Shown piece by piece: positions 21,797 to 34,214 of a stretch of DNA of 64,000 bases; positions within the stretch are counted from its first letter, which is position 1, and the number at the start of each line of letters is the position of its first letter. A program made the position numbers and the translations under genes. The stretch is from Ahaetulla prasina (taxonomy: Eukaryota > Chordata > Lepidosauria > Squamata > Colubridae): contig NC_080540.1 of the NCBI RefSeq assembly GCF_028640845.1, positions 158,990,438-159,054,437 on the forward strand. Direction: 5' to 3'. A model generated the notes under the pieces. That model searched no databases. It was not told the origin of the DNA and saw only the letters and a program-made list of their open reading frames with translations.

Positions 21797-21937
21797 AATC
21801 ATGATGAAAAACTAAGAGACTGGATCTATTTGCATGACTTAGTAAGCTGAAACAGGTCACCAGAAAGCTGGCTACCTCATTATATAATGTAAATACCTCA
21901 TTATATAATATAATACTTCATTGACAGGGTTATACTC

Positions 21938-22071
21938 AATGGTGGGATTCAGCCAGTTCGTACCATTTCGGGAGAACCGGTTGTTAACTTTCTGAGCAGT
22001 TTGGCAAACTGGTTGTGGGAAGAAATTAGGGCAGAGAACCAGTTTTTAAATTACTTGAATCCCACCACTGG
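21938..22071. mobile_element. Short hAT-like MITE
   Basis: 134 bp between perfect 8-bp duplications TTATACTC (21930-21937, 22072-22079). The ends are inverted: aatggtgggattcag and gaatcccaccactgg. Confidence 0.85.
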
Positions 22072-22298
22072 TTATACTCCTACAATATTTCATTCTACAC
22101 TGAGAGCAGTGAGTCATGGACAATACCACAGAATCCACGGCCCCAGATTGAAGACTTAATTCGTTGCTTGTCTGTCTATCTGTGGAAAGATCCTTAAGGG
22201 TTGAATATTGAACATTTAGATATGGATGGTAATGTGTGTTTGTTTATAAGACTATTTTGCCTGGCTCTCCTAATACATGACTTCGTTCACTTTGGCAG

Positions 22299-22695
22299 CA
22301 GGGGTGAAATGCTCCTGGTTCGGACCGGATCACGCGATCCGGTAGCGATGGGGGAGGGTAGTTCGGAGAACCAGTAGCAAAAATCTCTCCCCCCCCACCG
22401 CCCACGCATCGCTGTTCCTCTTCTCTGTCCCTGAAGCTCTCGGTGGTGATATAGCTGCAAACGGCCTTAAATGACTGCCGCGGTGCTTCAAAGGGCCACA
22501 CTACAGCTGATCAGTGCTGTAGGCAGCTAGTAGACCGGTACCTCTATTTTTAAAGAAGGTAGGCCGGTGTGCTCCCAAGTTTTGTATACTTTATTATTTT
22601 TATTATTTATTATTATTGGCCATGGCCATTCAGTCACCTGACCACCAAGCCACGCCCTCAGAACTGGTATGGAAAATTTTTAGATTTCACCCCTG
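22299..22695. mobile_element. hAT-like MITE related to family A
   Basis: Ends CAGGGGTGAAATGC and GATTTCACCCCTG, with TTTGGCAG/CTTGGCAG flanks (7 of 8). The interior includes ggttcggaccggatcacgcg and a (TTATTAT)n A/T-rich patch. Confidence 0.72.
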
Positions 22696-22793
22696 CTTGG
22701 CAGGCCAGTGATTGTAAAAGAGGCATCATCTCAACATGAGGATACAAGTAGAAATTGGAAATTGCAGGATAACTCTAGATATCATCCGTAAAC

Positions 22794-23314
22794 CAGAGGT
22801 GGAATTCAGCCGGTTTGTATCGGTTTGGGTGAACCAGTAGTGAAAATCGCAGGTGGGGCCCGCCCACCCAGCCCGGCTCTATGCTGTCCTATTTAGGCAC
22901 ATTTTTGAGCCCAGGCAAGTGCACGGAAGCCACACGTGTGAGTGAAGCGCATGCACGGAAGGCTGTGCACCAGTGGTGGGTTTCAAATTTTTTTACTACC
23001 GATTCTGTGGGTGTGGCTTGGTGGGCATGGCAGGGAAAGCATACTGCAAAATCTCCATTCCCTCCCCACTCCAGAGGAAGGTTACTGCAAAATCCCCATT
23101 CCCTCCCGATCAGCTGGGACTTGGGAGGCAGAGAATAGATGGGGGCGGGACCAGTCAGAATTTTTACTATCGGTTCTTCAAGCTACTCAAAATTTCGGCT
23201 ACCGGTACTCCAAAACGAGTCAGAAACCCACCTCTGCTGTGCACATGCGTGGAAGTGGGTGCGCACAGTCACATTTGCGAACTGGTAGGGAAAGTAAGTG
23301 GAATACCACCCCTG
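22794..23314. mobile_element. hAT-like MITE (family D) with a nested family-A MITE
   Basis: Outer copy with ends CAGAGGTGGAATTCAGCCGG and ATACCACCCCTG, and degenerate 8-bp flanks. A second MITE is inserted at 22971-23236. Without the insert it aligns with the copy at 16706. Confidence 0.75.
22971..23236 (+). mobile_element. hAT-like MITE (family A), nested
   Basis: 266 bp inside the family-D element, with the perfect 8-bp duplication CTGTGCAC (22963-22970, 23237-23244). Starts CAGTGGTGGGTTTC and ends GAAACCCACCTCTG. Confidence 0.9.
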
Positions 23315-23898
23315 ATGTGAACCATGCATAAAGAGAATCAGATTTTATGTGAAATGAGAAGAAATTATCTTAAATTGGGAGGGGAGTGATTGACAGATTC
23401 ACCCATTCTTATTTGGGCCTTGTGGCTAATAGCTTTGTATTAGCAAATACAAAGCAGCCTCCACAGACTTCTTAGTCAAAACTTCCCCTAATTAACGAAC
23501 ACTGCTGAAGCAGATGTGATTTCCTGAAAGCATGTAATATTTCGTTACAGCAAAAATATTAACATCTGCTTTGATACTATAGAGTAGGATTAAAATGATT
23601 GTATATCACAAAATACCTCGAAGTAAAATAACTTTTCAGAGCATCATAGGTGAGTCAACAGTCAGGTCACTACTAGTCCACAAATGTTACCCACAGATAC
23701 TTAGCATACTTGCTATTATTCTTTTAGAGTAACAAATCTGAGTCATTAACTACCTATTGCTCAAGCACTTGATGTTGAAATCCATTGATTAATGCTATCA
23801 ATATCTTGTCTTTCATAATGGTTAAGAAAGAGTCCAAATTAGTCTGGGAAAAAGAGCATGCTATGGGCCCAGTTTGTTAAAGAGTTTTAGCTAGCAGA
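23315..23898. other. Intergenic, nothing recognised
   Basis: AT-rich sequence without a conserved frame or repeat copy. Confidence 0.3.
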
Positions 23899-23906
23899 GT
23901 CTAGGA

Positions 23907-24017
23907 CAGGAATCTCCAAAGACTTGTGGATTTCAACTCCCAGAATTCCTCAGCCAGCCATGGGATTCTGATAATTCTGGGAGTTGAAGTCCACAAGTCT
24001 TAAAATTGCCAAGTTTG
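23907..24017. mobile_element. Foldback hAT-like MITE (family B), copy 2
   Basis: The arms actcccagaattc and aattctgggagttgaagtcc are inverted. Flanks GTCTAGGA/GTCTAGGG (7 of 8). One arm has lost about 20 bp. Confidence 0.72.
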
Positions 24018-24032
24018 GTCTAGGGCCTAGAC

Positions 24033-24168
24033 CTAAGGGTGTCAAATTCATGTCATCAAGGCGGTGTCCCGTGACGTATCAGAACTTTTTTCTCCTTCGC
24101 TAAACTGGAGGTGGGTGTGGCCAGCATGTGATGCATCTGTCCCGCTAGCTGGGAGTTTGACAGCTCTG
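24033..24168. mobile_element. Short hAT-like MITE (family E), copy 1
   Basis: ctaagggtgtcaaattcatg to gggagtttgacagctctg. It is similar to 24329-24453; flanks of the nnCTAGnn type are poorly matched. Confidence 0.55.
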
Positions 24169-24328
24169 TTCTAGGAGAAGAGCCTTTTCTACCATGATCC
24201 CTTACTTTGAAATATCTTGCCACTGGAGGTGAGATCTGCCCCCACCCTTTTGGCTTTCTGGATGGGCATTAAAACCTGGCACTTTCATTTGGCTTAGGGC
24301 GCTAATGAGCGCACTAAATGCTCTACAT

Positions 24329-24453
24329 CAAGGGTATCAAACTCATGGCGCCACATTGTCATCACGTGACTTATTGCTACTTTTTTTCCCTTGGCTAAAC
24401 CGGTGGTGCGCGTGGCCAGTGCATGTCCGTGGTACGCAAGTTTGACACCCCTG
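24329..24453. mobile_element. Short hAT-like MITE (family E), copy 2
   Basis: Inverted ends caagggtatcaaactcatgg and aagtttgacacccctg, flanks CTCTACAT/TTCTAGAT (6 of 8). Confidence 0.65.
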
Positions 24454-25188
24454 TTCTAGATGACTAGTGGATTAATAGGAAAGAGTCTGCCATCATATTG
24501 CTCTTGCTCTTAGTTTTCTAGCTTTTTATCTAATTCCTGTTAATGTTCTATGTTTATGATTTTATTGTAAGCAGCTCAGAGTTGCTCTGGATAGTGAGAC
24601 AGGCAGCATATAAATGCAATACATAGATACTCACTCACACACACACACACATTTTACAAGCTAGTGTGATTTCTCTAGAACTTTCCTGGATAAAAGATAG
24701 GATGTGTCAGCCTCTGCTTGCTACAAGTTTATTGCTTTATTGCTCTGGGTAGTCTGTCTCCTGATTTATGCATTTATTACCTAGCTTGCTACTGCTGTCA
24801 TGGTGACGGGAGTGGGGTAAGGAGTGCTGGAGGAAAAAGGAAGAGTTTTCTTCAAATGTGTTCAGCAGTTGGAAGGTGGGCTGATAACAGTCAAGGTTAA
24901 CGGCATGCCAGAGGGTGAAATCATCTGAAGATGCACCCCATGTGCCACATAGGGGGGATGTGGATTGGACAAGACTGACTGGACTCCCGGGAGGAGGGCT
25001 TGAGGCACATTTCTTATATGTGTATTCCGCGCCAAATACCTCAGAGCTTGCTTTCATTTTGTTTATTTTCAGTTCATACTCAGTAAAAGTACCTTTCTCT
25101 ACAAACAATAGAGTTGGGGTTTTTCTTTCTTGAGTATTGAAAGGAAGCATTCCTGACATCATGTCATTGTGGATTATTAAGACTAATA

Positions 25189-25324
25189 CCCTGTTTCCTC
25201 CCAAAGTAAGACATCCCCTGATAATAAGCCCAATCGGGCTTTTGAGCACATGGCAATAAGGCCAAGCACTTATTTCAGAGTTCCACCCAAAAAAGATAGG
25301 GTCTTATTTTTGGGGAAACACGGT
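25189..25324. mobile_element. TA-flanked MITE with inverted ends
   Basis: ccctgtttcctcccaaagtaagac pairs with gtcttatttttggggaaacacgg in inverted orientation. Both ends abut TA dinucleotides, as for Tc1/mariner-type elements. About 135 bp, non-coding. Confidence 0.7.
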
Positions 25325-25776
25325 AGCAGCAATCTGATATGGCTTAAGGGGATGCAAAGATCAAACCTTGATGGAACGTCAAGTAAAGGGAGCTTGCAGT
25401 AACTGAGTAAAGTTTGAGACTGCACTATTCCAATAATCTGCTGGTAGTCAGAAAACTTAATTATATATGAATCAGTGCAGAAGAATGATGCTTCATCGTT
25501 ATAATTTTGGAGCCTGGTTTTATTGTTCTTGCAGTCCAACCTCTGTTTGAACAGCCGCATGTATTACATGATAACCAAAACAGAACCAATTAAGTGGAGC
25601 AAATCAAAATAGCAAACGATCGATTTTTAAGAAGCACGGGAAAATAACTGTCTTTTGATCCAGCATCAACATTACATCAGGGAAAGAAACCTTCCTTGGG
25701 GGCCAGCAGAGAAATTATTATTACAATGGCCCCCTGTCCTAAGACTGTACTTCCTTCATTATGTGCATGTATGAAG

Positions 25777-26060
25777 CAGTGGTGGGTTTCAAATATTTTT
25801 ACTAACAGTTCTGTGAGTGTGGCTTAGTGGGCGTGGCTTGGGCATGGCAAGGGAAGGATACAGTAAAATCTCCATTCTCACCCCACTCCAGGGGAAGGAT
25901 ACTGTAAAATCTCCATTTCCTCCCAATCAGCTGGGACATGGGAGGCAGAGAATAGATGGGGGCGGGGCAGTCAGAATTTTTACTACCAGTTCTCCAAACT
26001 ACTCAAAATTTTGCTACTGGTTCTCCAGAACTGGTCAGAACCTGCTGAAATCCACCTCTG
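25777..26060 (+). mobile_element. hAT-like MITE (family A), best-preserved copy
   Basis: 284 bp with the perfect 8-bp duplication GTATGAAG (25769-25776, 26061-26068). Ends CAGTGGTGGGTTTC and GAAATCCACCTCTG, with internal tandem-like ggggaaggatac..gtaaaatctccatt units and two subterminal ctaccagttctcc motifs. Confidence 0.92.
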
Positions 26061-26068
26061 GTATGAAG

Positions 26069-27024
26069 TAGAGAGAGGAAAGGAGGGAGGGAGAACTCTC
26101 AAAGGTAGTAAGCATCACCATTTATTCTCTATTGGGATCAATCTCACATTATTTCCTACTGCATTTTCTGTCATACACCTAAACAGTGAACTTTGGCAAT
26201 TAGCAAGTGCTCCTTGGTCTTTCCTGGTCCTCAGATGAAGAACCCTTTAACTCGGTTGCTGTTTTGCAACACTTGATTAGCCACACAGATGAAGAAAGTG
26301 TAATATTTTCATACTGAAAACAAGATCAAAGAGTTGGGTCAACTGATTCCCTTCCTAAAACGAAGATAAGCAAAGGTAGCCGGATGTGCAAGGAGAATCC
26401 ACACATACGGAGCCCCTGCCAGATAAAACTCTCAATCCTTAATCTCCGTATTAGATAAGATTCTGATGAGAAGCCATTCCCAAGCATCGTTCAGGTGATT
26501 CCCATGGCTGCGTCTCTCCACAGTGAGAACTGGATGACCAGATCCTTCGCTGTTCACTTCATTTGGAATTGCAGCAAAGGTTCAGCTACTGAATAGAGAA
26601 TTAGTTGTCCACAGAAGATGGCAACAACCAAACCACATGCACAAAAGGAAACTGCTCTGGTAAATTTGGGGGAAAAAGACACAAGGGGGCAGTGACTGTA
26701 TGCTTTCCTAACTTTCATTTCAAGCATGTTTGGCTTATTTCACACACACACACACACGCACACACATACATATATGTGGGTGTAAACTGTAACCAGGAAC
26801 ACACCATGCAAGGATAAGCTGAACACTCTGTGCTTCAGAACAACGCTGAAATGTGATCCTGGCTGCTATGGTGCTTTAGCTAGTTTAAAAGAGGCTAATG
26901 GGAAAGGATTGCCTGGGTGAAGTTGCACGCCAATCAGCATCATGTTTTAGATTCAGTTTTAAATTACTATTAAATATGTATTACAGAACTAGGAAAAGAG
27001 TGGGAAAATCACTTTCTTGGCAAC
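26069..27024. other. Intergenic, CA/TA microsatellite
   Basis: (ca)n with a short (ta) extension at about 26742-26776. No gene recognised. Confidence 0.35.
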
Positions 27025-27032
27025 TTAGCGAG

Positions 27033-27333
27033 CAGTGATGGCGAACCTCTGGCGCGCGTGCCAGAGGTGGCACGCAGCGCCCTCTCTGTTGACACACGAG
27101 CCATCGACCCACCTCAGCTCCGCCGCACATGCGTGTGCACCTCCCACCGGCCAGCTGGTCTTTGGGTCTCTGCCGCGCATGCGTAGGGGGTGGGCTGCAT
27201 ACAGGGTGGGCGTGCATGCGCGGGCGGGGCGCATGCCCTGGGGCAAAGTGCATGCATGGGGGTCACACTTGCATTGCATTTTGTGGGTTCGTGCGCTTTG
27301 GGCATTTGGTCAAGAAAAGGTTAGCCATCACTG
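27033..27333. mobile_element. hAT-like MITE (family C), copy 2
   Basis: Ends CAGTGATGGCGAACC and GGTTAGCCATCACTG form a 15-bp inverted repeat with few mismatches. Flanks TTAGCGAG/TTAGAGAG (7 of 8). Confidence 0.85.
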
Positions 27334-28299
27334 TTAGAGAGTCACCGAACAGAATTTCCTGTTGGAAGACAATATGCTGACTCTGTAAAGTGCTTAGAGA
27401 GGGCTCGAAAGCCCCGTGAAGCGGTATTTAAGTCTAAGTGCTATTGCTACAAACAGAATTCTTCACGCCTGAACAGCCTCTCTTACATTTGCTACAAATC
27501 ATGGCAGAACATCAGGAGGGACCATTTCTTCCAGCCCTAAACTGGCTGTGCTTCTTTGCTTTTTGCAAGTCACCCTGCATCATCTGTTTATTGTGGAGGT
27601 GCTTTTGATCGCCAACCTTCCAGCCTGGCTTTGAAACATAAAATTAGACAAATTGTGTAGAAAAGTTTAAAAAAAAAAAAGTGGAGGGGGGTGCAAAACA
27701 AGCCTTTGTTGGTAGGCGCATGGCAATTTTCTCTTTCTGTCCTGCCATGGCATTAACTTGATGTTAATTGCTTGATGTCCAAGGACGGCAGAGGCAGGAG
27801 CGCTTGAAGAGCAGCTGCAACCGGACGGTACTCGGGACAGGAGATTTGGGCCCTTCCTGGCCAAATCCTCTTTTCTTCGTGGGCCAGAATTACCACAGAC
27901 CGCCCGATGACGCATTCCCTTCTCTGTTCTCAGGGAGATCTCAGATAAACCACCCCTATCAGCTGGAAGCATCACCTTTTAAATAATAGTTTCAGGCTGC
28001 TGGTCTTAGCCTTCAGCCCACAATAAGAAAATAACTGGTTGATTTCCACATGAGGAACATTAAGAGCCCAATGGAGATGGAAAGATACTCTGGGTACTCC
28101 CTTGAGTTCATTTGGACTGTAGCCTGGAGACATGCACAGGTGGGAGGTGGCACCTAAAACAAGTCATCGCCCTGCCTTTCCAAACTCAGATTGCCCTCTG
28201 GTTAGCAATAAAAGTCCTCTTAACTCATCCCCTGCTTCCCTCCCCCGCTCCCCTCCACAAATTTCTCTGCTCTAAAGACCCTTGGTCACAATTACTCAC

Positions 28300-28300
<1 letters not shown>

Positions 28301-28394
<94 letters not shown>
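28301..28394 (+). repeat. (TTTC)n microsatellite
   Basis: About 94 bp of uninterrupted cttt units. Confidence 0.97.
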
Positions 28395-30935
28395 AGACAA
28401 GACTCTTTATCTCTTCAATCCAACTGACACCTCACAGCCATCATTTATCATTTTTTTTAGCTTCTGAAATTTGGGAGAGGATGGCTAATTGCTGACTTCA
28501 GCTCTGATTTCTCTCCCCCCCCAGCCACCCCACCCCACCCCACGTGTAGTTGCCTGAGTCATGCCAACTAGATACCAGGGAATAATTTTTCTAGAGCAAG
28601 GAGCATTGGCACGCTCCCTTACTTGGCATGAAGAGCTCTGATGGAGACTACAAGCACGAGCTCATTCCAGTCTTGAAATCAGCCCTGCAACTTGGGCAGG
28701 GAGGGAGTAGCTGAAGCAACTTAATGTGTCTGCACCAGGACCTGATGCACTCAAGCAATGCAACCAAAGGCGTACATTAACCTGGGACAGAATGTACTGT
28801 TCGAATAAACTGAGCAACCTGGGAACACAATATACTATAAACACTGGGAAAGCTAAGCAGGTATTCTGACCGAACACGGCTTGGATGACAGGCTGCTGGT
28901 GAGCTCTGCCTCATGCGCAGAGATCCTCGGAGGCTTAGGAGGACGTTCAAAAATGAAAAGCACAACCCAGTGAGCAAATCATGAAAATAGGCACCGCATC
29001 ATCCCATACAGTGCACCTGTCTGAAGATCCAGGTGGTAAAGGAGACCTGAATTCAGCTTTCTCAACCACGTGGTTCTCTTGTTGTTAACTCAGCCCACTG
29101 AGGAATACCCAGTATCATCGTAAAATCATTCAAAATAATCTTATTGTACCTGGTGCTCTTCCAGATTCATGGGACACCAATGCCCATCTGTCGTGCTGGG
29201 GAGGATAGGAGTCTAGATAAACAGAACTCAAAGACTCCAAATGGGGGAAGACTGCTAGCTAGAACATCCACCCAAACCAAAGACAAGTATCAGCTTTGTC
29301 ATTTAACCAGAAAATATTTGGGAGAGGAGTGAGGTAACCCATGCAGAGGGACTCCATTTCCCCATACCCTACCCCCAGACCCATTTACTTTCAATTTTAG
29401 TAGTTTTCTTAACAACCAGCGATGAGCCATCTGAACTATAGTGCCAAAATATGTCAGTAAAGCATGGTTTGGGTCTTTTTTTTTAAAAAAAATAATTCTA
29501 AACCATCTCTCACTATTTTACCATTTTTTAAAAGGCACTCCGAAAAAGAAGAACAGTGTTTTTGACAAGTGATGCCATTGCACTGGGGATATATTTTTTT
29601 ACAGTCCTAAATTCTAAAAAAGGCTGCTTGCCGCTGCCATAGTCATTCATCACCTCTAAGCAGATATAGTAGGATCACTTCAAGGGACAACTTGCAAGTT
29701 ACGTTTTTAGGCCTGGATGGTTACCCAAAAGTAGAAAAAAGTAGCTCTGGACCATTGCACAGGACAAGTAGCAAGATACTTTTTAATGGGTAAAAGTGAT
29801 CAGGGTTACAAAAATGTCTTATAGGAGAAGTCAGGTTGCCATCTATGTCCCTTCATCTTTTATCTAAGGGATTATTACAGGGAGAGTGCAAAGTTATCGA
29901 AGACTCTTGCAGGGAATGAATAAATCCTTTTCAGAAATCCTCTTTAGATTTCATTATGTACAATATGTATGAAACAGCCATAAGGTGCACTCCTTCTTCT
30001 ATAAAGCCCACTCAATACCCACTCACAAAATAATGGGGGAATACGAATGTGCTCTAATCAACGATGGTTCTCTTATTTGCTGATTGCCTTGTCATCTTCT
30101 GGGCTCTGATAAGCTCCTGAAGAGATCTCCTCTGCACTACCACCAATGTCCCAAGGAGCTTACGTTTGGGTTGGGGTAAAGCAAGGACAAGTGGAAGACG
30201 TGATATTGCAGAAGCACAAGTGCAAGGAAAGCAAACGGTGGTCCTACCAGTGATTGGGGCCCAGAGCATAACCAGCTCCAACATTGTCCTTAGTTAAACA
30301 AGATCACAAAGGTCGTTTTTATGAGGTTCGCTTTTCTCTCCCTTTTTTGGCTAGCCTGGAATTAGGGCCGAAACAAAAATATGCAAAATAACTGATCTTT
30401 TTTTTTGTGTGTGTGTGTGAAAGATATCCTCAACTAGAAATTGGCAAATTAAAAGGCCAGATAAAATGATTTCAGCAGGGGGTGCCTCTACCGTCTAGAC
30501 AAAATGAAGGCCCCCTAAAGAATACCAAGAAATTTCAGCAGATAAAATCTTGTTATTCAGTTGGCTGAAAAAATATCCGAAAACTAATCTTTGTGGGGGC
30601 AGATATAAGTAGAAAGAACAATAATATCCAGACTAGGATTGTGCCAGAATTCTGAAATTTGGAACAATTCACATCATACAAAATGAAGTTCACATAAATT
30701 TTCAGGCGTTTTTACAACCTGCTCACTTTGGATATAGCAAACTTAAGTTTCTGACTATTTCATTTCTTCATTTGTTCAGTTTTAAGTTAAAATCAATAGT
30801 GTTTTTTTTTCCTCCTCAGTGCTCTTTCCGCTATTGCTACACTAATTTCAATATACGTATTGAAAGCAGTTACGAAAGCAAGGGAAAGCCTAGCATATGT
30901 ACCCTAAGTTTACCCTAAGAGCATGTGTATATAAA

Positions 30936-30992
30936 TACGCACACACACGTGTACGCATGCACGCACACACACGTGCACACACACATACACAC
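30936..30992 (+). repeat. CA-rich microsatellite
   Basis: Alternating (ac)n with acgc and gcatgc interruptions. Confidence 0.85.
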
Positions 30993-31194
30993 ATGGCTGC
31001 ATCGGGAGCTCAAGTAGACCAGTGGGTGAGCAAATGCTCACTTGACGCAATGAAGCTCGCTAAAGGACTGAGAGGTTACTTCTCATTCCTCTCTCCTTTC
31101 TTGCTTGTTGTATTATTATAAATCTCTCTCTTTCTCTCTCTAAATATATTTCTGTTTTATCAGACACAAGGCCTAGAGGCTCAGCCTCGACTGC

Positions 31195-31344
31195 TCAGTC
31201 TCGACTGCTTCCAAAGATCTGCAGGAGAAAAGAAAATATGTAGATGATGTCCAGGTATATGTTGAGGGCTCCAAAGATGTATTCTTCTGGACTCATGGCA
31301 TAGCGACGGTTCCCCATCAGGAGCTGGGTGTCAAAGGCCAGGAA
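31195..31344 (-). CDS. FAIM2: FAIM2 exon 12 (terminal coding exon)
   Basis: 150 bp including TGA, with acceptor TTCTCCTTAG. Codes for FLAFDTQLLMGNRR, SPEEYIFGALNIYLDIIYIF and the C-terminus FGSSRD. The last two helices of the TMBIM fold lie here. Confidence 0.95.
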   Translation of the reverse strand, partial: FLAFDTQLLMGNRRYAMSPEEYIFGALNIYLDIIYIFSFLLQIFGSSRD

Positions 31345-33070
31345 CTAAGGAGAAAAAAAGCAAATGCAGACAGCGATTAAAATGCAATCTTTTGGTGTCG
31401 AAGGCGTTAGATGGAAAAAATTGGAAGGTTGTTGGTTCCCCAATCCCTACTCCCAAATCGCATAATTTAAATAAGAAGAAAAGAATTAGCAGAGATGTAA
31501 GGAAAAAAAAGTGTGCAAAACCTATAGTCCTGTGCATGGATGTTCCCAGATACTTCTGTTAGAAGTGCAGCTAGATTGACATCCAATGGTGGGATTTAAT
31601 GGTGGGCCAGCCAGAATTTTAACAACCGGTTCGTCTGAACCAGCCCAAACCAGCTGGATCCCATCAATGTATCACATCTGTGAATATTCACCTTCTCCTA
31701 CCAGTGATGGGTTTCAAAAAATTTTACTACCGGTTCTGTGGGTGTGGCTTGATAGGTGTGGCATGGCTTGGTGGGCATGGCTTGGTGGGCGTGGCACGGG
31801 AAGGATACTGTAAAATCTCCATTCCCACCCCACTCCAGGGGAAGGTTACTGCAAAATCCCCATTTCCTCCCGTTCAGCTGGGACTTTGGAGGCAGAGAAT
31901 AGATGGGGGCGGGGCCAGTCAGAGGTGATATTTATTAGTTCTCTGAACTACTCAAAATTTCCACTACTGATTCTCCAGAACTGGTCAGAACCTGCTGAAT
32001 AGTACCTCTGTCTCCTACCCAGCTCTGCTCTTCACTATGGAGGTTCCCTTGGCTTGGATTATAAATGGAGGATCTTCTCCAGCTATAGGCCAAACGAAGC
32101 TCCAGTGTGTTCAATGACAGAGCAAGAACATGGAAAAGGAATCATCCAGTCCAGTAGATGTGTCCTGATTTCCCTAGCCTTGTTGAACTAGCCTTAGTTT
32201 TATTGTGGTTTGTCAAAACAAGCCACAGTGGCTAGGTGCACACAATATGCTAAATAAAATCAAACCACGCACTATAACTGATGCATATTTATCGGCAGAT
32301 CAGAATTTAAATATTAAAATAAAAAAATGGGTAGGCTATTCACTAGATTTACATCCTAACTTTTCTTTGGGATCCCAGCTGGGGACTTCTACCAATCTAC
32401 TTTTCCTTGCAATAAGCTTATGGGGTAGAAGATATGAAAGTCTCTTTTTCTTTTCCAGTAGTTTTCAGAAGTGACATAAAGTTGGCTCCTGAGGATTCAT
32501 CTGGACTAGATTAAAATTCAAGCTAGATATGAATCTGTGGGTTATATTCTTCGCATTATTGTCACATCCATACAAGCTTCATGAAATGGCGCTGCTAGTT
32601 CCACAACTACAAATGAAGTGGTATTAATCATATCAAACTTAGATGATTTAAATTTCAAACACCTGCTTTTCTGACTGAACGCTACTTTTTTTTTTTTTAG
32701 TTTTGGTCCCTTTAAGTCAGCTTTGACTCCTAGCAACTGCCAGGCTGCATCCCTGAGTTTTCTTGGCAAGATTTTTGGAGTGGTTTGCCTTTACCTGCCT
32801 GCTAGAGCTTAGACAGAGGGACTGGCCCAAGGTCACTTTTGTGCCTAAGGTAGGACTAGAAGGTAGGACTAGAATTCACAGTCTCCCAGTTTCCAACCTG
32901 GTGCCTTAACCACAAAACCAAACTGCTACAAAAACACGCCCTGGCAATCCTTTATACTGTTTCTCCCTTGTTGCCGCTTCATCCCAGATGATAAATGAGG
33001 CAGCTTTAAGTCCAAATTGTATTTTAGCATCATTCAAACACCATCCCAGGGGAGCCTCAAGCTAATTTTC

Positions 33071-33119
<49 letters not shown>

Positions 33120-34139
33120 GTTGTTGTTGTTGTTGTTGTTGTTGTTATTATTATTATTATTATTATTATTTCTTTTATTCATTAAACATGAAATTTAGTC
33201 AACTGGACATTTAAAAATGTGTCACAAATACCACTGACTGGTGCTAACGGCTGATATGGGTTGCTGCCAGCGTCCTAGATATCAACCAAGTATCTTCTTA
33301 AAATATACAATGTTCCGAGTAGCACAGTTTTTTTGCAGTTCTGCTGGTGTTATTGCAGGAAGCTGCAATTTCTTGATGTGTTGCTGTTGCTGTTGCTGTT
33401 GTTGTTGCTGTTGCTGCTGCTGCTGTTTTTATTAATCATCATCATCATCATCTTTATTCATTAAATATGAAACTCAGTCAACTGAACATTCAAAAAGGCA
33501 TCACAAATACCATTGACTAGTGCTGATGTTTGATACGATGTTTGCTGCCAGTATCCTAGGTATCAACCAAGTATGTTCTTAAGATATATGATGTTCCAAG
33601 TAGTGCAGTTTTTTGCAGTTCTGCTGGTGTTATTGCAGGAAGCTGCAATTTGTTGATGTATCTTATAAAATTCTTGGACATGGTATACCAACTGCCCTGA
33701 TGACAATGGGTATCACTGTTACATGTTTCATCCGTAGCCATGTAGTTTCGATGGCCAGGTTGCGATATTTCATGATTTTTTCCAGTTCTTTTTCTTTGAC
33801 TCTGGCATCTCCTGGTACCATGATGTCAATAAATTGTACATTTCGGTTTTCGACAACTGTGATATCTGGTGTATTGTGTTCCAAGTGACGATCTGTCTGT
33901 ATTCGAAAGTCCCACAAAATCTTCACCTCCTCATTTTCTATAACTTTTTCCACTTTATGTTCCCATGACTTTTTGGATACAGGCAAGTCGTATTTTTTGC
34001 ATAATGACCAGTGGATTAATTTAGCTACTCGGTCGTGTCTAGCTTTGTAATCAGTTTGTGCAATTTTGCTGCATTCACATATTAAATGTGAAACAGTTTC
34101 GACTTTATTATTGCAAAGTCGGCAGTTTGGATTGTTTGA

Positions 34140-34214
<75 letters not shown>

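Larger units (their letters stand above)
27342..31194 (-). other. FAIM2: Probable FAIM2 3' UTR / downstream region
   Basis: About 3.8 kb almost free of the MITEs and SINEs that fill the rest of the window, lying directly after the FAIM2 stop codon. On the minus strand an ATTAAA occurs near 29785 and an AATAAA near 27590, either of which could end the transcript. Mammalian FAIM2 also has a kilobase-scale 3' UTR. It includes a (TTTC)n tract and CA-rich runs. This is inference from context, and the true end is unknown. Confidence 0.4.

Noticed and set aside
22881..23331. Several overlapping plus-strand frames (GHGRESILQN-type residues)
   Set aside because: All are translations of family-A MITE sequence and recur at every copy.
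28112..28467. Long plus-strand frames of repeated SFFL residues
   Set aside because: They are the translation of the (TTTC)n microsatellite.
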